From positions 186,001-250,000 of the forward strand of contig WOUZ01000002.1 of the NCBI GenBank assembly GCA_009773165.1: a DNA stretch of 64,000 bases, in the 5' to 3' direction. The notes below the pieces were generated by a model. That model saw only the letters and a list, made by a program, of their open reading frames with translations, was not told the origin of the DNA and made no database searches. The position numbers and the translations under genes are program-made. Origin of the DNA: Bacteroidota bacterium (lineage in GTDB: Bacteria; Bacteroidota; Bacteroidia; Bacteroidales; F082). The first letter of the stretch is position 1; every line of letters starts with the position of its first letter. Positions 38,151 to 47,127 of this stretch are shown piece after piece.

Positions 38151-39164
38151 ATGCGCCGCAATGTTACTTTAAAACCCTATAACACGTTTGGCCTCGATGT
38201 GATGGCGGCTTATGTTGTGTCGGTAAACGACATAAACGATATTGAGCGCATCAGAAAATCGGGCTATTGGCAAGTTGAGAAGAAGCTCATTCTTGGTGGA
38301 GGAAGTAATTGTCTGTTTTTAGATGATTATTACGAAGGTTTGGTGCTGCTAATGAACAATAAAGGTATTAGCATTAACGAACTTACTGGTGATCGTGTAA
38401 TGGTTAGCGCAGCTGCTGGAGAGGATTGGACAGGTTTTGTTCAAAGAATGGTGGCTTCAGGATATGGTGGGCTGGAAAATCTAAGCATGATACCTGGCAA
38501 AGTGGGCGCTTCTCCTATGCAAAATGTGGGAGCTTATGGCGTTGAAGTGAAAGATGTTTTTTACCGGCTTCATGCCATGGATCTTGAAACTGGAAAGCTT
38601 GTTGATTTTGAGGCCTCAGAATGCGAATTTGGTTACCGGACAAGCGTTTTTAAGACAGAGTTACATGGGCGTTACCTCATCCTTTCAGTGGATTTTATCC
38701 TGCAAAAACAACCGGTTCTAAACCTCAATTATGGATCAATAAAAGAGGAGATCAGCAGGATGGGGATTCAAAATCCTGGTGTACTTGATGTTAGTATTGC
38801 AATTTCAAATATTCGCCGAAGTAAGTTGCCTGATCCGCTTCAGATAGGAAATGCCGGAAGTTTTTTTAAAAATCCGGTAGTGCACCAACTTGTTTTTGAT
38901 GATCTGAAAAGGGAGTTTCCTGATATCGTTGGCCATAGTGATAAAAATCAAACTGTTAAGCTGGCAGCTGGCTGGTTGATAGAAAAAGCTGGTTGGAAAG
39001 GTGCAAGGGTAGGTGACGTTGGAGTTCATCAGCATCAGGCCCTTGTTTTAGTTAATTATGGATCGGCAACCGGCCGTGATATTTTCGGTTTTGCAATGGA
39101 AATTCAACAATCCGTCAAGGAAAAGTTTGGGATTGTCCTTGAACCTGAGGTAAATATGATTTAA
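38151..39164 (+). CDS. murB: UDP-N-acetylmuramate dehydrogenase (UDP-N-acetylenolpyruvoylglucosamine reductase)
   Basis: MurB makes UDP-MurNAc, an early cytoplasmic step of peptidoglycan synthesis, using FAD and NADPH. Visible motifs are KPYNTFGLDV at the N-terminus, LGGGSNCLFLDDYYEG and SMIPGKVGASPMQNVGAYG for FAD binding, and AGSFFKNPVV with the catalytic Ser. Length (337 aa) fits the type I enzyme. TATCTTTG at 38122-38129 is a perfect -7 element upstream, with TTG at 38097-38099 at a slightly long spacing. Transcribed divergently from the glycosyltransferase pair. Confidence 0.96.
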   Translation: MRRNVTLKPYNTFGLDVMAAYVVSVNDINDIERIRKSGYWQVEKKLILGGGSNCLFLDDYYEGLVLLMNNKGISINELTGDRVMVSAAAGEDWTGFVQRMVASGYGGLENLSMIPGKVGASPMQNVGAYGVEVKDVFYRLHAMDLETGKLVDFEASECEFGYRTSVFKTELHGRYLILSVDFILQKQPVLNLNYGSIKEEISRMGIQNPGVLDVSIAISNIRRSKLPDPLQIGNAGSFFKNPVVHQLVFDDLKREFPDIVGHSDKNQTVKLAAGWLIEKAGWKGARVGDVGVHQHQALVLVNYGSATGRDIFGFAMEIQQSVKEKFGIVLEPEVNMI

Positions 39165-39344
39165 TTTTACACATGTTTTATTGTTAGGTTTTTCATAAAC
39201 TGAATACCTAATCAATGATTCTTATGTGATTAAATACCTGTTTTTTTAAAGTAATTGCTAGTTTATTTTCATTTAGGCTGCAATTTTTTTATGCAAATTG
39301 AATGTTCGCTTTTTTTCCATATATTCGCTGCGCATTGATAAAAA

Positions 39345-39680
39345 ATGAAAATTTCAGGAACCAAGATTTTTCACTTTTTTACCCAAAATCTGGAGGCATG
39401 GTTTTGGTTGACTGCTCTTGTTATGCTGGCATTTATGAACCCGGCTTCAACACAGCAGACACTGTGCTTGTGGCATTATTTGGGGGTTGATGCTTGTCCT
39501 GGCTGTGGGTTAGGGCATTCGATATCAGCTGCTTTTCATGGAAGAATTGGCGAATCCTTTAATTTTCATCCTTTAGGAATGATTGCTATTGTCGTGTTAT
39601 GTGCACGAATATTTACCATTTTTATTCAGTTTAAAAACTTTACAGAATTAAAAACCTATCAATATGATAAAAATTTATGA
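39345..39680 (+). CDS. DUF2752 family membrane protein
   Basis: A 111-residue protein with the DUF2752 hallmark CPGCGLGHSI (about residues 51-60) between two or three hydrophobic segments. Function of the family is not established. Its end overlaps the start of the TM2-domain gene by 17 nt, a pairing commonly seen in Bacteroidota. Confidence 0.82.
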   Translation: MKISGTKIFHFFTQNLEAWFWLTALVMLAFMNPASTQQTLCLWHYLGVDACPGCGLGHSISAAFHGRIGESFNFHPLGMIAIVVLCARIFTIFIQFKNFTELKTYQYDKNL

Positions 39681-40017
39681 ATTGATGCCTGACATTCAGG
39701 GAGAAGAAATGGCACTCTTACAGAAGTTGACGCTAGATTATCCTGAAGAAAAACTTAGAACTTTTTCGGCTATTTACAGGGCACGCAGAAAAGACCCAAT
39801 GTTGATTTTGCTTTTAATATTGTTGGGTTTACTTGGGATTGCTGGTGTTCACCGGATTGTCCTTAACCAAATCGGTATGGGAATTTTGTATTTCTTTACC
39901 GGTGGTTTGTGCCTTATCGGGACTATCGTCGATGTGGTTAATTATCAAACTTTGACAATAAATTACAATCGTCAAATGGCTCTGGAAGTGCATCATTTGA
40001 TGAATGTTGAGAAGTAA
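39664..40017 (+). CDS. TM2 domain-containing membrane protein
   Basis: A 117-residue protein with a soluble N-terminal part and two adjacent membrane helices of the TM2 family (LLLILLGLLGIAGVHRIVLN and GILYFFTGGLCLIGTIVDVV) separated by a short turn. TM2 proteins are small membrane proteins without a settled role in bacteria. Starts inside the end of the DUF2752 gene, so it is probably translationally coupled. Confidence 0.82.
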   Translation: MIKIYELMPDIQGEEMALLQKLTLDYPEEKLRTFSAIYRARRKDPMLILLLILLGLLGIAGVHRIVLNQIGMGILYFFTGGLCLIGTIVDVVNYQTLTINYNRQMALEVHHLMNVEK

Positions 40018-40050
40018 GATTTAATTAATCAATTAGAGATAAATTGCAAA

Positions 40051-41085
40051 CTACTTTGTTTTTAAAAGTAGCTTGTTAATTTTCCTTGCTATAAATGGCC
40101 CTTCATAAATAAACCCGGTGTACACCTGAACTAAATCTGCACCGGCATTCAGCTTATCAAGCGCATCCTGAGCTGTCATAATGCCACCTACTCCAATAAT
40201 TGGAAAGGCTTTGCCAGATTTTTCAGAAAGATAACGAATTACTTCGGTAGATCTGTTGCATAATGGCATACCACTCAGACCACCATTACCAATTTCAGCT
40301 GCCTTTTCTTTTTCAAATTTAATGGTATGACGCGTGATGGATGTGTTGGTTGCAACAACACCGTCAATTCTTGTCACCTTAATAATTTCAATCACTTCAT
40401 CAAGTTGCTGCTGGTTCAAATCAGGAGATACCTTAAGTAAGATAGGTTTTCTTTTTGGCTTAGTACTGTTAATTAGCTGAAGTTTGGAAAGAATTGCAGT
40501 TAATGCATCCTGATCTTGAAGCTCCCGCAGATCGCTAATATTGGGACAGCTTACATTTACAACAAAATAATCAACTACCTCAAAAAGACCTTCAAAAGTG
40601 GTTACATAATCGTTGATTGCCAGTTGGTTTGGAGTCAGGGTGTTTTTGCCAATATTACCTCCAATAATTGGTTTATGAGGTCTCTTTAATTTTTTAACTG
40701 CTTCATGTAAACCTTTGTTGTTGAAGCCCATGCGATTTATAATTGCTTTATCAGCAATCAGTCGAAATAGCCGTGGACGTTGATTGCCAGGCTGACCCAA
40801 TGGAGTAACCGTGCCAATCTCGATGTGTGAAAATCCAAAAGAAGCTAATTCGTTGAAGACTTCAGCGTTTTTATCGAAACCGGCAGCAATGCCAACAGGA
40901 TTTTTAAACCTGATACCAAAAACTTCACGTTCTAATTTAGGATGATTTACTGCTGTAATTAGCTCAACAAACGCCGAAAATCCAGGAATTTTAAAAATAA
41001 ATTTCAATGATCCTGTTACAAAATGATGGATGCTTTCAGCGTCAAATAGAAATAAAAATGGGCGAATCAGATGTTTGTAAATCAT
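40051..41085 (-). CDS. pyrD: Dihydroorotate dehydrogenase (quinone), class 2
   Basis: Oxidises dihydroorotate to orotate in pyrimidine synthesis, passing electrons to quinone at the inner membrane. The class 2 features are the N-terminal helical extension (LFDAESIHHF), the FMN-barrel motifs GVAAGFDKN and GNIGKN, the catalytic Ser in FVVNVSCPN, and IGVGGI for phosphate binding. The start is the ATG at 41085 (344 aa): a TTG at 41115 would lie in the loop of the terminator between this gene and the DUF5606 gene. That terminator's T-run ends 12 nt before the ATG. Confidence 0.95.
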   Translation of the reverse strand: MIYKHLIRPFLFLFDAESIHHFVTGSLKFIFKIPGFSAFVELITAVNHPKLEREVFGIRFKNPVGIAAGFDKNAEVFNELASFGFSHIEIGTVTPLGQPGNQRPRLFRLIADKAIINRMGFNNKGLHEAVKKLKRPHKPIIGGNIGKNTLTPNQLAINDYVTTFEGLFEVVDYFVVNVSCPNISDLRELQDQDALTAILSKLQLINSTKPKRKPILLKVSPDLNQQQLDEVIEIIKVTRIDGVVATNTSITRHTIKFEKEKAAEIGNGGLSGMPLCNRSTEVIRYLSEKSGKAFPIIGVGGIMTAQDALDKLNAGADLVQVYTGFIYEGPFIARKINKLLLKTK

Positions 41086-41097
41086 TGGGTTATGTTT

Positions 41098-41124
41098 AAA
41101 AAAATAGTCCCGCAAGGGACTATT
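41098..41124 (-). terminator. Intrinsic terminator between the DUF5606 gene and pyrD
   Basis: On the minus strand a perfect 9-bp stem (AATAGTCCC / GGGACTATT) with a TTGC loop is followed directly by a T-run of seven. It begins just after the DUF5606 stop codon and ends 12 nt before the pyrD ATG, leaving little room for a separate promoter. Confidence 0.85.
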
Positions 41125-41126
41125 GA

Positions 41127-41567
41127 TTATTCATTTGTAACTTCTTTTTCAGTTTTTTCAGTTTCAGGGGCAGCTTCTGGACTAAAATCCAACAGTTTTT
41201 TTTGATTTAAAAGTGCATACCAGCTGAATACTTTTTTCATGTCAGAAGGATAAACTGACTCAGCAGCATAATCAGGCACAGCAATCTCAAATTTTTCTGA
41301 AAGCGCTTCGTTGGAAAGTTTTTTTGCATCGAAATCGAGCTCATCGCCCATCACTTCATGTATATTCCTAAACACCTCTTTAAGAGAACGATCTTCGCCA
41401 GTTGTGAAGATGCTGATTTCCTCTAAAGAACTCATCTTGTCGTGAGTAAATGCAGCTATACGTTTTCCATCGATTAACGATTCTACCAAAACACTGTTTT
41501 TCCCTTGACCGGTAACTTTATAAAGACCGGGTTTGCCTCCTATGGCTACAATTTTACTTAAATCCAT
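41127..41567 (-). CDS. DUF5606 domain-containing protein
   Basis: A 146-residue protein from the ATG at 41567, beginning MDLSKIVAIGGKPGLYKV, typical of DUF5606. The N-terminal 60 residues are beta-rich and the C-terminus is acidic (PETEKTEKEVTNE). The family is found mainly in Bacteroidota and has no assigned function. The minus strand reads TATTTTTG at 41590-41583, a good -7 box that excludes the earlier TTG start at 41585. Confidence 0.82.
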   Translation of the reverse strand: MDLSKIVAIGGKPGLYKVTGQGKNSVLVESLIDGKRIAAFTHDKMSSLEEISIFTTGEDRSLKEVFRNIHEVMGDELDFDAKKLSNEALSEKFEIAVPDYAAESVYPSDMKKVFSWYALLNQKKLLDFSPEAAPETEKTEKEVTNE

Positions 41568-41699
41568 ATGATTAATTTTGTGCAAAAATAGTCATTTTCG
41601 GTGTTAATTAACTATTAAGAACAATTCAAATCACTTTCAAACTGCCGAAAACTAAATCAAAATACTTAATTTTGATGTGTATGAACATCAATTATTTAC

Positions 41700-42680
41700 A
41701 TGAAGTTTCCTATTTACAGCCACCTTTCTTTGTTTTTTATTCTCGCATTTGCTTCATATGCAGGATCTGGGTTCGCTCAGAGTGCCAATAGAGTCAGTTT
41801 GAATCAACACCCAGATTGGCTTGTTCCGGCAGAAAGTATTAACAAAACACGGTTTTCAATTGTGACTGGGTCATTGGCTGTTAGTTATTCAGCAGCTTTA
41901 ATCGGGTTGAATGAGTTATGGTACAAAGATTTCCCTCGATCATCGTTTCATTTTATTAACGACATTAAGGAATGGCAACAAATTGATAAAGCAGGACATA
42001 TTGTAACTCCTTATTTAGAAGCAAGATACATCATGAAGAATTATAGATGGGCTGGTGTTGATTCCCGCAAAGCAGCGATATGGGGCGGGTTTACTGCATT
42101 TATGTGTCAAAACACTATAGAGGTTTTTGATGGTTTTTCGAAAGAATGGGGTGCATCAGTAAGTGATTTAGCAGCAAATTTTTTGGGGACAGCTGTTATG
42201 ACAGGGCAGGAGTTGCTTTGGAATGAGCAACGAATATCATTGAAAGTAATGCCGCACTTTTTTAAGTACACTGATCCGGAACTTCAGCAAAGAGCTGATC
42301 AGCTGTATGGTACGAATTATATTGTACGATTTGTTAAAGACTACAATGCCATCAATGTTTGGGCAAGTATCAATCCTGCATCTTTTATCCCTTCTCAAAA
42401 AAGATTAAAGTGGTTGAATATAGCCATAGGTTATGGAGCAGGAGGGATGTTTGGAGGCTATAGCAATGAATGGTTTGATGAAGAAGGAGTATTTCATGAC
42501 AGAAAGGATGTAGTGCGCTACCGGAAATTATACCTTTCATTAGATGTTGATTTTCATCGAATCCCAACACGGTCGCGGTACCTTCGCTTGTTATTTGATG
42601 CCTTGAATATCATTAAAGTGCCTTCGCCAGCTATTGAATTCAATACGAAAGGACAGGTTTTGTTTCATCCATTTATTTAA
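41700..42680 (+). CDS. DUF2279 family (YfiM-like) exported protein
   Basis: A 326-residue protein with a signal peptide (ASYAGSGFAQS). Features are KAGHIVTPYLEAR and WGGFTAFMCQNTIEVFDGFSKEWGAS, with the conserved Asp, Lys and His residues seen in YfiM-type proteins. The N-terminal half contains hydrophobic segments. Role unknown; the protein is probably in the periplasm or outer membrane. It converges with the PabA/TrpG gene, whose end it overlaps by 4 nt. Confidence 0.78.
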   Translation: MKFPIYSHLSLFFILAFASYAGSGFAQSANRVSLNQHPDWLVPAESINKTRFSIVTGSLAVSYSAALIGLNELWYKDFPRSSFHFINDIKEWQQIDKAGHIVTPYLEARYIMKNYRWAGVDSRKAAIWGGFTAFMCQNTIEVFDGFSKEWGASVSDLAANFLGTAVMTGQELLWNEQRISLKVMPHFFKYTDPELQQRADQLYGTNYIVRFVKDYNAINVWASINPASFIPSQKRLKWLNIAIGYGAGGMFGGYSNEWFDEEGVFHDRKDVVRYRKLYLSLDVDFHRIPTRSRYLRLLFDALNIIKVPSPAIEFNTKGQVLFHPFI

Positions 42681-43258
42681 CTGGAATATTCCAGCCAGTT
42701 ACGCATCATTTCAAGTCCGTATTCTGTCATAAATGACTCAGGATGAAATTGAACAGCATGAATATCCAGTGATTTATGCCGGAATGCCATTATGAATCCG
42801 TCTTCATCATAAGAGGTTGGTATCAACGTTTCAGGTAGTGTTTGCTCATCAATCACCCAGGAATGATACCTGCCGCAATAATTTGTAATTGGCAGATTGT
42901 TAAATACATAATCATCGTTTGTTACAAATTGACATTTCGATCTGATACCGTGATAACTTTTTGGCATGAGTTTAAGTTGAGCGCCAAAATGTTGAGCAAT
43001 AGCCTGATGGCCAAGGCATACTCCAAAAAGAGGATACTTATCATGCATCAAGCTAATCAGTTGCGTCAAATTTCCTGATTCTTCAGGCAGGCCAGGTCCA
43101 GGTGATATCAAAACTTTATCAAAAGGATATGGAAGATTATCAGCGTGTATATCATTTTTAACAATTTTCAATTCAATATTGATACCAGTTTCGTATAACA
43201 ATTGAACCAAATTGAATGTGTATGAATCATAATTATCAATCAGCAGTATGCGAAGCAT
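42677..43258 (-). CDS. Glutamine amidotransferase of anthranilate/aminodeoxychorismate synthase (PabA/TrpG)
   Basis: A 193-residue class I glutamine amidotransferase from the ATG at 43258. The N-terminus MLRILLIDNYDSYTFNLVQ, the ISPGPG loop, the nucleophile C81 in GVCLGHQAI, and VQFHPES for the His/Glu of the triad identify it. It supplies ammonia to the chorismate-using partner in folate or tryptophan synthesis. No pabB, trpE or other trp gene is adjacent, so PabA and TrpG cannot be distinguished. An upstream TTG at 43354 would add 32 unlikely residues. The minus-strand box TATTTTTG at 43279-43272 is a fitting -7 element. Confidence 0.9.
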   Translation of the reverse strand: MLRILLIDNYDSYTFNLVQLLYETGINIELKIVKNDIHADNLPYPFDKVLISPGPGLPEESGNLTQLISLMHDKYPLFGVCLGHQAIAQHFGAQLKLMPKSYHGIRSKCQFVTNDDYVFNNLPITNYCGRYHSWVIDEQTLPETLIPTSYDEDGFIMAFRHKSLDIHAVQFHPESFMTEYGLEMMRNWLEYSS

Positions 43259-43403
43259 GCACTTTTTTTTACAAAAATAGTATTTAGTGGTATAAAAACC
43301 GGAAGAGTTTTCAACGTTGTCGGATATTGAGGTTTGTGAATGATTTGATCTCAATTTAGTTTATTTGGAATGTGAATAAATTAACAGATAATTGTATCTT
43401 TCC

Positions 43404-43434
43404 TTTGGCCATAGCGCTGATTGAGGTAATTTTG
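43404..43434 (+). promoter_or_regulatory. Promoter of the porin gene
   Basis: TTTG at 43404-43407, a 19-nt spacer and TAATTTTG at 43427-43434: an exact match to the Bacteroidota consensus in both boxes. The ATG is 36 nt downstream at 43471. Confidence 0.72.
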
Positions 43435-43470
43435 CGCAAATTTTCAAAGCCAGATTAATTAACGAAGAAA

Positions 43471-44721
43471 ATGATGAAGAAGGGCAACAGGTTTGGTATT
43501 TTAATCTTGTATTTTATTTTTCAGCTTAGCTTTTTACAACTGAACGCACAGGGATTAAGTGAACTTAAACAACATTTTAAGCTGACAGGGTTTATAAAAA
43601 GTAATTATTGGCTCGACAGCCGAAAGGTAGAGGGTTCGCGTGAAGATTTGTTTCTTTATTACCCCAAAAAACCACAGCTGGATATCAACGGAGATGACAT
43701 CAACAGTGGATTAAACTCAAATTATAGTGCCATCAATACCCGGCTTACACTTACCATTACCGGGCCTGATGTGTTGAATGCCAAGGTAACAGGACTAATC
43801 GAAAGTGATTATACAGGAGTTACGAATGCTGATGTTAATGGTTTGCGTTTACGGCATGCTTATATTCATCTTAAATGGGCCAATGATGAGTTGATGTTAG
43901 GTCAGTATTGGCATCCAATGTTTGTTCCGGAAGTATTTCCCGAAGTGCTGGCGTTTAATACTGGTGCACCATTTCAACCGTTTATCCGTAATCCGTTGGT
44001 AAGTTATAAGCATTATTTTGGAAAGCTATCATTACAAGCATCATTGATCATGCAAAGGGACAATAGTAGCGATGGACCACTTGGAAGGAATGCCATTTAT
44101 ATGCAGGAAGCTGCACTACCTAACAGCCATCTGCAGCTGCATTATAAAATAAACCGGCATATTTTTGGAGCAGCAATCGACTACAAGATTATACAGCCGC
44201 TCTCGGTTACTAATCAGCATGTTAAAACAAATAAATTACTTCCTTCAACATCTTTAATGGCTTTCTGGAAGTATTCAAAAGACAAGTTAACCCTTCAATT
44301 TAAATCGATCTACGGACAAAACCTTACTGAGCATCTCATGCTTGGAGGTTATGCTGTTGCCAGCCGCGATTCCTTAACAGGTGTTGAAACCTATACCCCA
44401 ACCAATCATTTTTTTATTTGGGGAGGTATTCATTATGGCGAGCGTTATCGGTTTGGGTTGTTTAGTGGTTTCGCTAAAAATTTTGGCACAAGCAAAGAAA
44501 ATATTGGTGTTTATTACACAAAGGGTGCAGACGTGGATTATTTATTCAGAATTGCCCCAAGTTTCTGTTTTCATTCAGGGCCATTGCGCCTGGGATCAGA
44601 ACTTGAATATACTGCTGCCGCCTTTGGAACACCCGACAAGCAAGGCAGGGTAGAAAAAACAAGCCTGACAAGTAATGTCAGGCTGTTGCTGGTAGCGGCA
44701 TATTTTTTTAATACTCAGTAA
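43471..44721 (+). CDS. Outer-membrane beta-barrel porin, DcaP-like
   Basis: A 416-residue exported protein (signal peptide to LQLNAQ) followed by a coil-prone stretch and a beta-rich barrel with alternating hydrophobic segments, such as FKLTGFIKSNYWLDS, LRLRHAYIHLKWAN and LMLGQYWHPMF. The end (LLLVAAYFFNTQ) lacks the classical terminal Phe. The layout resembles DcaP-like porins that pass organic acids. It is convergent with the symporter/CoA-transferase operon, so a role in its substrate uptake is possible but unproven. Confidence 0.72.
   Translation: MMKKGNRFGILILYFIFQLSFLQLNAQGLSELKQHFKLTGFIKSNYWLDSRKVEGSREDLFLYYPKKPQLDINGDDINSGLNSNYSAINTRLTLTITGPDVLNAKVTGLIESDYTGVTNADVNGLRLRHAYIHLKWANDELMLGQYWHPMFVPEVFPEVLAFNTGAPFQPFIRNPLVSYKHYFGKLSLQASLIMQRDNSSDGPLGRNAIYMQEAALPNSHLQLHYKINRHIFGAAIDYKIIQPLSVTNQHVKTNKLLPSTSLMAFWKYSKDKLTLQFKSIYGQNLTEHLMLGGYAVASRDSLTGVETYTPTNHFFIWGGIHYGERYRFGLFSGFAKNFGTSKENIGVYYTKGADVDYLFRIAPSFCFHSGPLRLGSELEYTAAAFGTPDKQGRVEKTSLTSNVRLLLVAAYFFNTQ
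44654..44684 (-). terminator. Terminator of the symporter/CoA-transferase/oxidoreductase operon, inside the porin gene
   Basis: On the minus strand a perfect 9-bp stem (AGCCTGACA / TGTCAGGCT, loop TTACT) is followed by TG and six T. It lies about 50 nt past the stop of the oxidoreductase beta-gamma gene and falls within the last codons of the convergent porin gene. Confidence 0.8.
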
Positions 44722-44732
44722 GAGTTTGCGAT

Positions 44733-46007
44733 TCAGATATTAGCGGTAAAAGTTTCAACAGGAACTTTTGTAGATAACTTGTTGCGGGAAAAAGCAGTTA
44801 GTAAAGAAGCTTCTGATAAAATCCCATAATCCTTTATTAGCTTGAAAACACTGAGCATTGCAGCATTACGCGAACCGGCTTTGCTTCGTAAATCTGTTGA
44901 AATAACAGTTGAGGCTGTTTCCGGAGTTTCAAGTGAGCTATCGAGAAGAATGACCGAGGTGTCGCTTTTTTTGATGCGAGGCATAGCATATTCCAGCCCA
45001 TCTTGCGAGGTAATCAGCATATAATCAGGCTTCGTCGAACCAGAATAATAAATTGGTTTGTCGGAGATGATGACTTCAGCTGCTGAAAAACCTACACCAA
45101 CAGTTACAGGGTAATGGCCTTTTTTTGTCGCATATAAACCTGATAACATGGCTGTCCGGGCCAGAAATTCTGCTGCTGATTGCGTGCCTTCACCTGCAGA
45201 ACCTCCTAACAAAATGCGTACAGTACCTTTTATTACAGGATCAAATTCTTTTTCAACAACAAGTTTGTCGGTTAAAAGACTATTATTAAATCCGGAATAG
45301 GTTTCGTTATGATTAACAGAGCGCTCAAGCTTGTTTTTATGCAGTTGCAATCCGGATGATTCGATCACTTGTTTAAGTTTCATTCCTGGGTTTGACTTTA
45401 CGCCATAACTAGGGCAAATCTCCATTACTTCAACAAGTGAAAAGCCAGGTTGAGAAAATGCTTCAACCAACTCATCAGAGAAATCGCCAATTCCTGAAAT
45501 CCTGCTAACATAAGCAGCGCCAACGCCTTCCATGAGCCGAACCATATCAATTGCGCCAATTGCTGAGCGGTTTGGTGCAGTAGGGGTATTAAATCCACAG
45601 GGAGTAAACTCACTTGGTTGGCCACCTGTCATACCATATAACATGTTGTTGTGTATCACAACAGTCATTGGGAAGTTATGATGGGCTGCAACTAAAAGAT
45701 GCTGCATGCCTATTGTTGCTCCGCCATCACCAATGAAAACAACAACTTTTTTGCCAGAATCTTTTGGCAAGCCTGCTGCGATACCGCCAGCAAGTGCAAC
45801 TGAGCGACCATGTAATCCGTGGACGGTATGCGATCTTAACGATTTGTCGATAATCCCATGGCATCCGATGTCAGTCACAAAAATGACATCTAACGGATTA
45901 TACCCCATTTTTTGTAAGGCTTTTTCAGTATTCTGAGCAACACCGGCATGGCCACAACCTTTGCAAAAAGGTAAGTCTTTACTGTCAATTAAAAATCTGT
46001 TATCCAT
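44733..46007 (-). CDS. 2-oxoacid:acceptor oxidoreductase, fused beta and gamma subunits
   Basis: A 424-residue protein. Residues 1-230 form the thiamine diphosphate beta subunit: C15/C18 in CKGCGH, C49 (DIGCHG) and C198 (EICPSYG) as [4Fe-4S] ligands, and GDGG at 93-96 with NNMLYGMTGGQ for TPP and Mg. Residues about 260-400 are a gamma domain (ILLGGSAGEGTQSAAEFLA). The enzyme oxidises a 2-oxoacid to acyl-CoA with reduction of ferredoxin. The alpha subunit is the gene before it (8-nt overlap). More often gamma is fused to alpha, so this arrangement is uncommon. No ferredoxin (delta) subunit is present. Confidence 0.88.
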   Translation of the reverse strand: MDNRFLIDSKDLPFCKGCGHAGVAQNTEKALQKMGYNPLDVIFVTDIGCHGIIDKSLRSHTVHGLHGRSVALAGGIAAGLPKDSGKKVVVFIGDGGATIGMQHLLVAAHHNFPMTVVIHNNMLYGMTGGQPSEFTPCGFNTPTAPNRSAIGAIDMVRLMEGVGAAYVSRISGIGDFSDELVEAFSQPGFSLVEVMEICPSYGVKSNPGMKLKQVIESSGLQLHKNKLERSVNHNETYSGFNNSLLTDKLVVEKEFDPVIKGTVRILLGGSAGEGTQSAAEFLARTAMLSGLYATKKGHYPVTVGVGFSAAEVIISDKPIYYSGSTKPDYMLITSQDGLEYAMPRIKKSDTSVILLDSSLETPETASTVISTDLRSKAGSRNAAMLSVFKLIKDYGILSEASLLTAFSRNKLSTKVPVETFTANI

Positions 46008-47127
46008 TGCTGTTTACCTCCTTAATAATTTCTTCAGGTTGTATCATTCTTCCAATTGCATTCACTCCTTTTATGTGAGAAGGGGGCTTACTTCCATAAA
46101 GAAGATGCCTGTATTGCCCATCGAGATTTTCTTCGGCAATAATAACTTTCTTGTAGGATGCTAATATCTGATGATATTTATCAGGCATTGGAAAAAGCGT
46201 TTTAGCAACCAGAAGGTCAACTTTTTCGCCTGCATCCCTCAATTTGTGCAGAGCCTCACGGCTAGCCTGTGCTGTTATATCGAAACTAAGAATGATTGTC
46301 TCAGCACTTTCTGTCTCATCTAATTCATAAAACAGAAACTCATCCAGATGTAAATCTAATTTAGCCTTCAGCCTCCTGGTATTATCCAGCGCTTCCGGTG
46401 TGGTATTCTGGAGGATTCCTTCTTTATTATGAGTACTGGCAGTGAATCTTACCTGATGTTGATTTTGAGTAACAGGAAGAAACGAAGGAATAAGATTTTC
46501 CTTTGTTTCATACGATTTGTAGAGGTTATCTCCTTCAAAAACAGCCAATTCAGATTTTTTTATTTCCGTAAGTTTTGTAAGGTCAAAGCTCATTTGTGTC
46601 ATTACCATCTCTTTCGATGTAAGTAACACAACCGGTGTTCTTAACTTAATGGCAGTTTCAACAGCTTTAGCGCTCATTTCCCAGCAATCCTGAAGGTTTG
46701 AGATACAGAATGTTGGTAATTGAAACCCGCCTGAAATGCTTCCATGAACAACAGCCAGATCGCCTTGCGCTCCGTTGGTAGCTGTTCCGGTGGCTGGTCC
46801 CAATCGTTGAACCAAAATAATTACCATCGGTAACTCCATCATCAACGCCATGTTGATAGATTCAATCATTAAGGCATATCCAGGAAATGAAGTAGCAGTA
46901 ACAGGTAGTTTGCCCAGGCTGGCATAACCTGTCATCCACTGCAAGGTTGTAATCTCATCAGGGGCAGCCATCATTGCCGGATACCGCTGATTAGCATATG
47001 AGTACAATAGGTTGGCAGGTGTAATTGGGTAGCCCACAAACACTTCTGCACCTGCCCGCACACAAGCCTCAGTAATAAGGCGTGAGCCGTCGATAAATGC
47101 CATTTGTTTATTAATAGTTTCTGTCAT
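46000..47127 (-). CDS. 2-oxoacid:acceptor oxidoreductase, alpha subunit
   Basis: A 375-residue protein with the pyrimidine-binding alpha domain (AGAEVFVGYPITPANLL, PDEITTLQWMTGYASLGKLPVTATSFPG, RLGPATGTATNGAQGDL) and a C-terminal domain (residues about 270-375). It has no gamma part, in keeping with the fusion of gamma to beta in the next gene. It forms the 2-oxoacid oxidoreductase with that gene. Overlaps the CoA-transferase gene by 17 nt and the beta-gamma gene by 8 nt. The 2-oxoacid is unknown: pyruvate, 2-oxoglutarate, branched-chain or aryl 2-oxoacids are all possible. Confidence 0.88.
   Translation of the reverse strand: MTETINKQMAFIDGSRLITEACVRAGAEVFVGYPITPANLLYSYANQRYPAMMAAPDEITTLQWMTGYASLGKLPVTATSFPGYALMIESINMALMMELPMVIILVQRLGPATGTATNGAQGDLAVVHGSISGGFQLPTFCISNLQDCWEMSAKAVETAIKLRTPVVLLTSKEMVMTQMSFDLTKLTEIKKSELAVFEGDNLYKSYETKENLIPSFLPVTQNQHQVRFTASTHNKEGILQNTTPEALDNTRRLKAKLDLHLDEFLFYELDETESAETIILSFDITAQASREALHKLRDAGEKVDLLVAKTLFPMPDKYHQILASYKKVIIAEENLDGQYRHLLYGSKPPSHIKGVNAIGRMIQPEEIIKEVNSNG

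Noticed and set aside
39302-39490. Small frame overlapping the DUF2752 gene
   Set aside because: Out of frame with the conserved CPGCGLGHSI protein and without family features.
44381-44653. Hydrophobic frame inside the porin gene
   Set aside because: Shadow of the porin coding region in another frame, no own start context.
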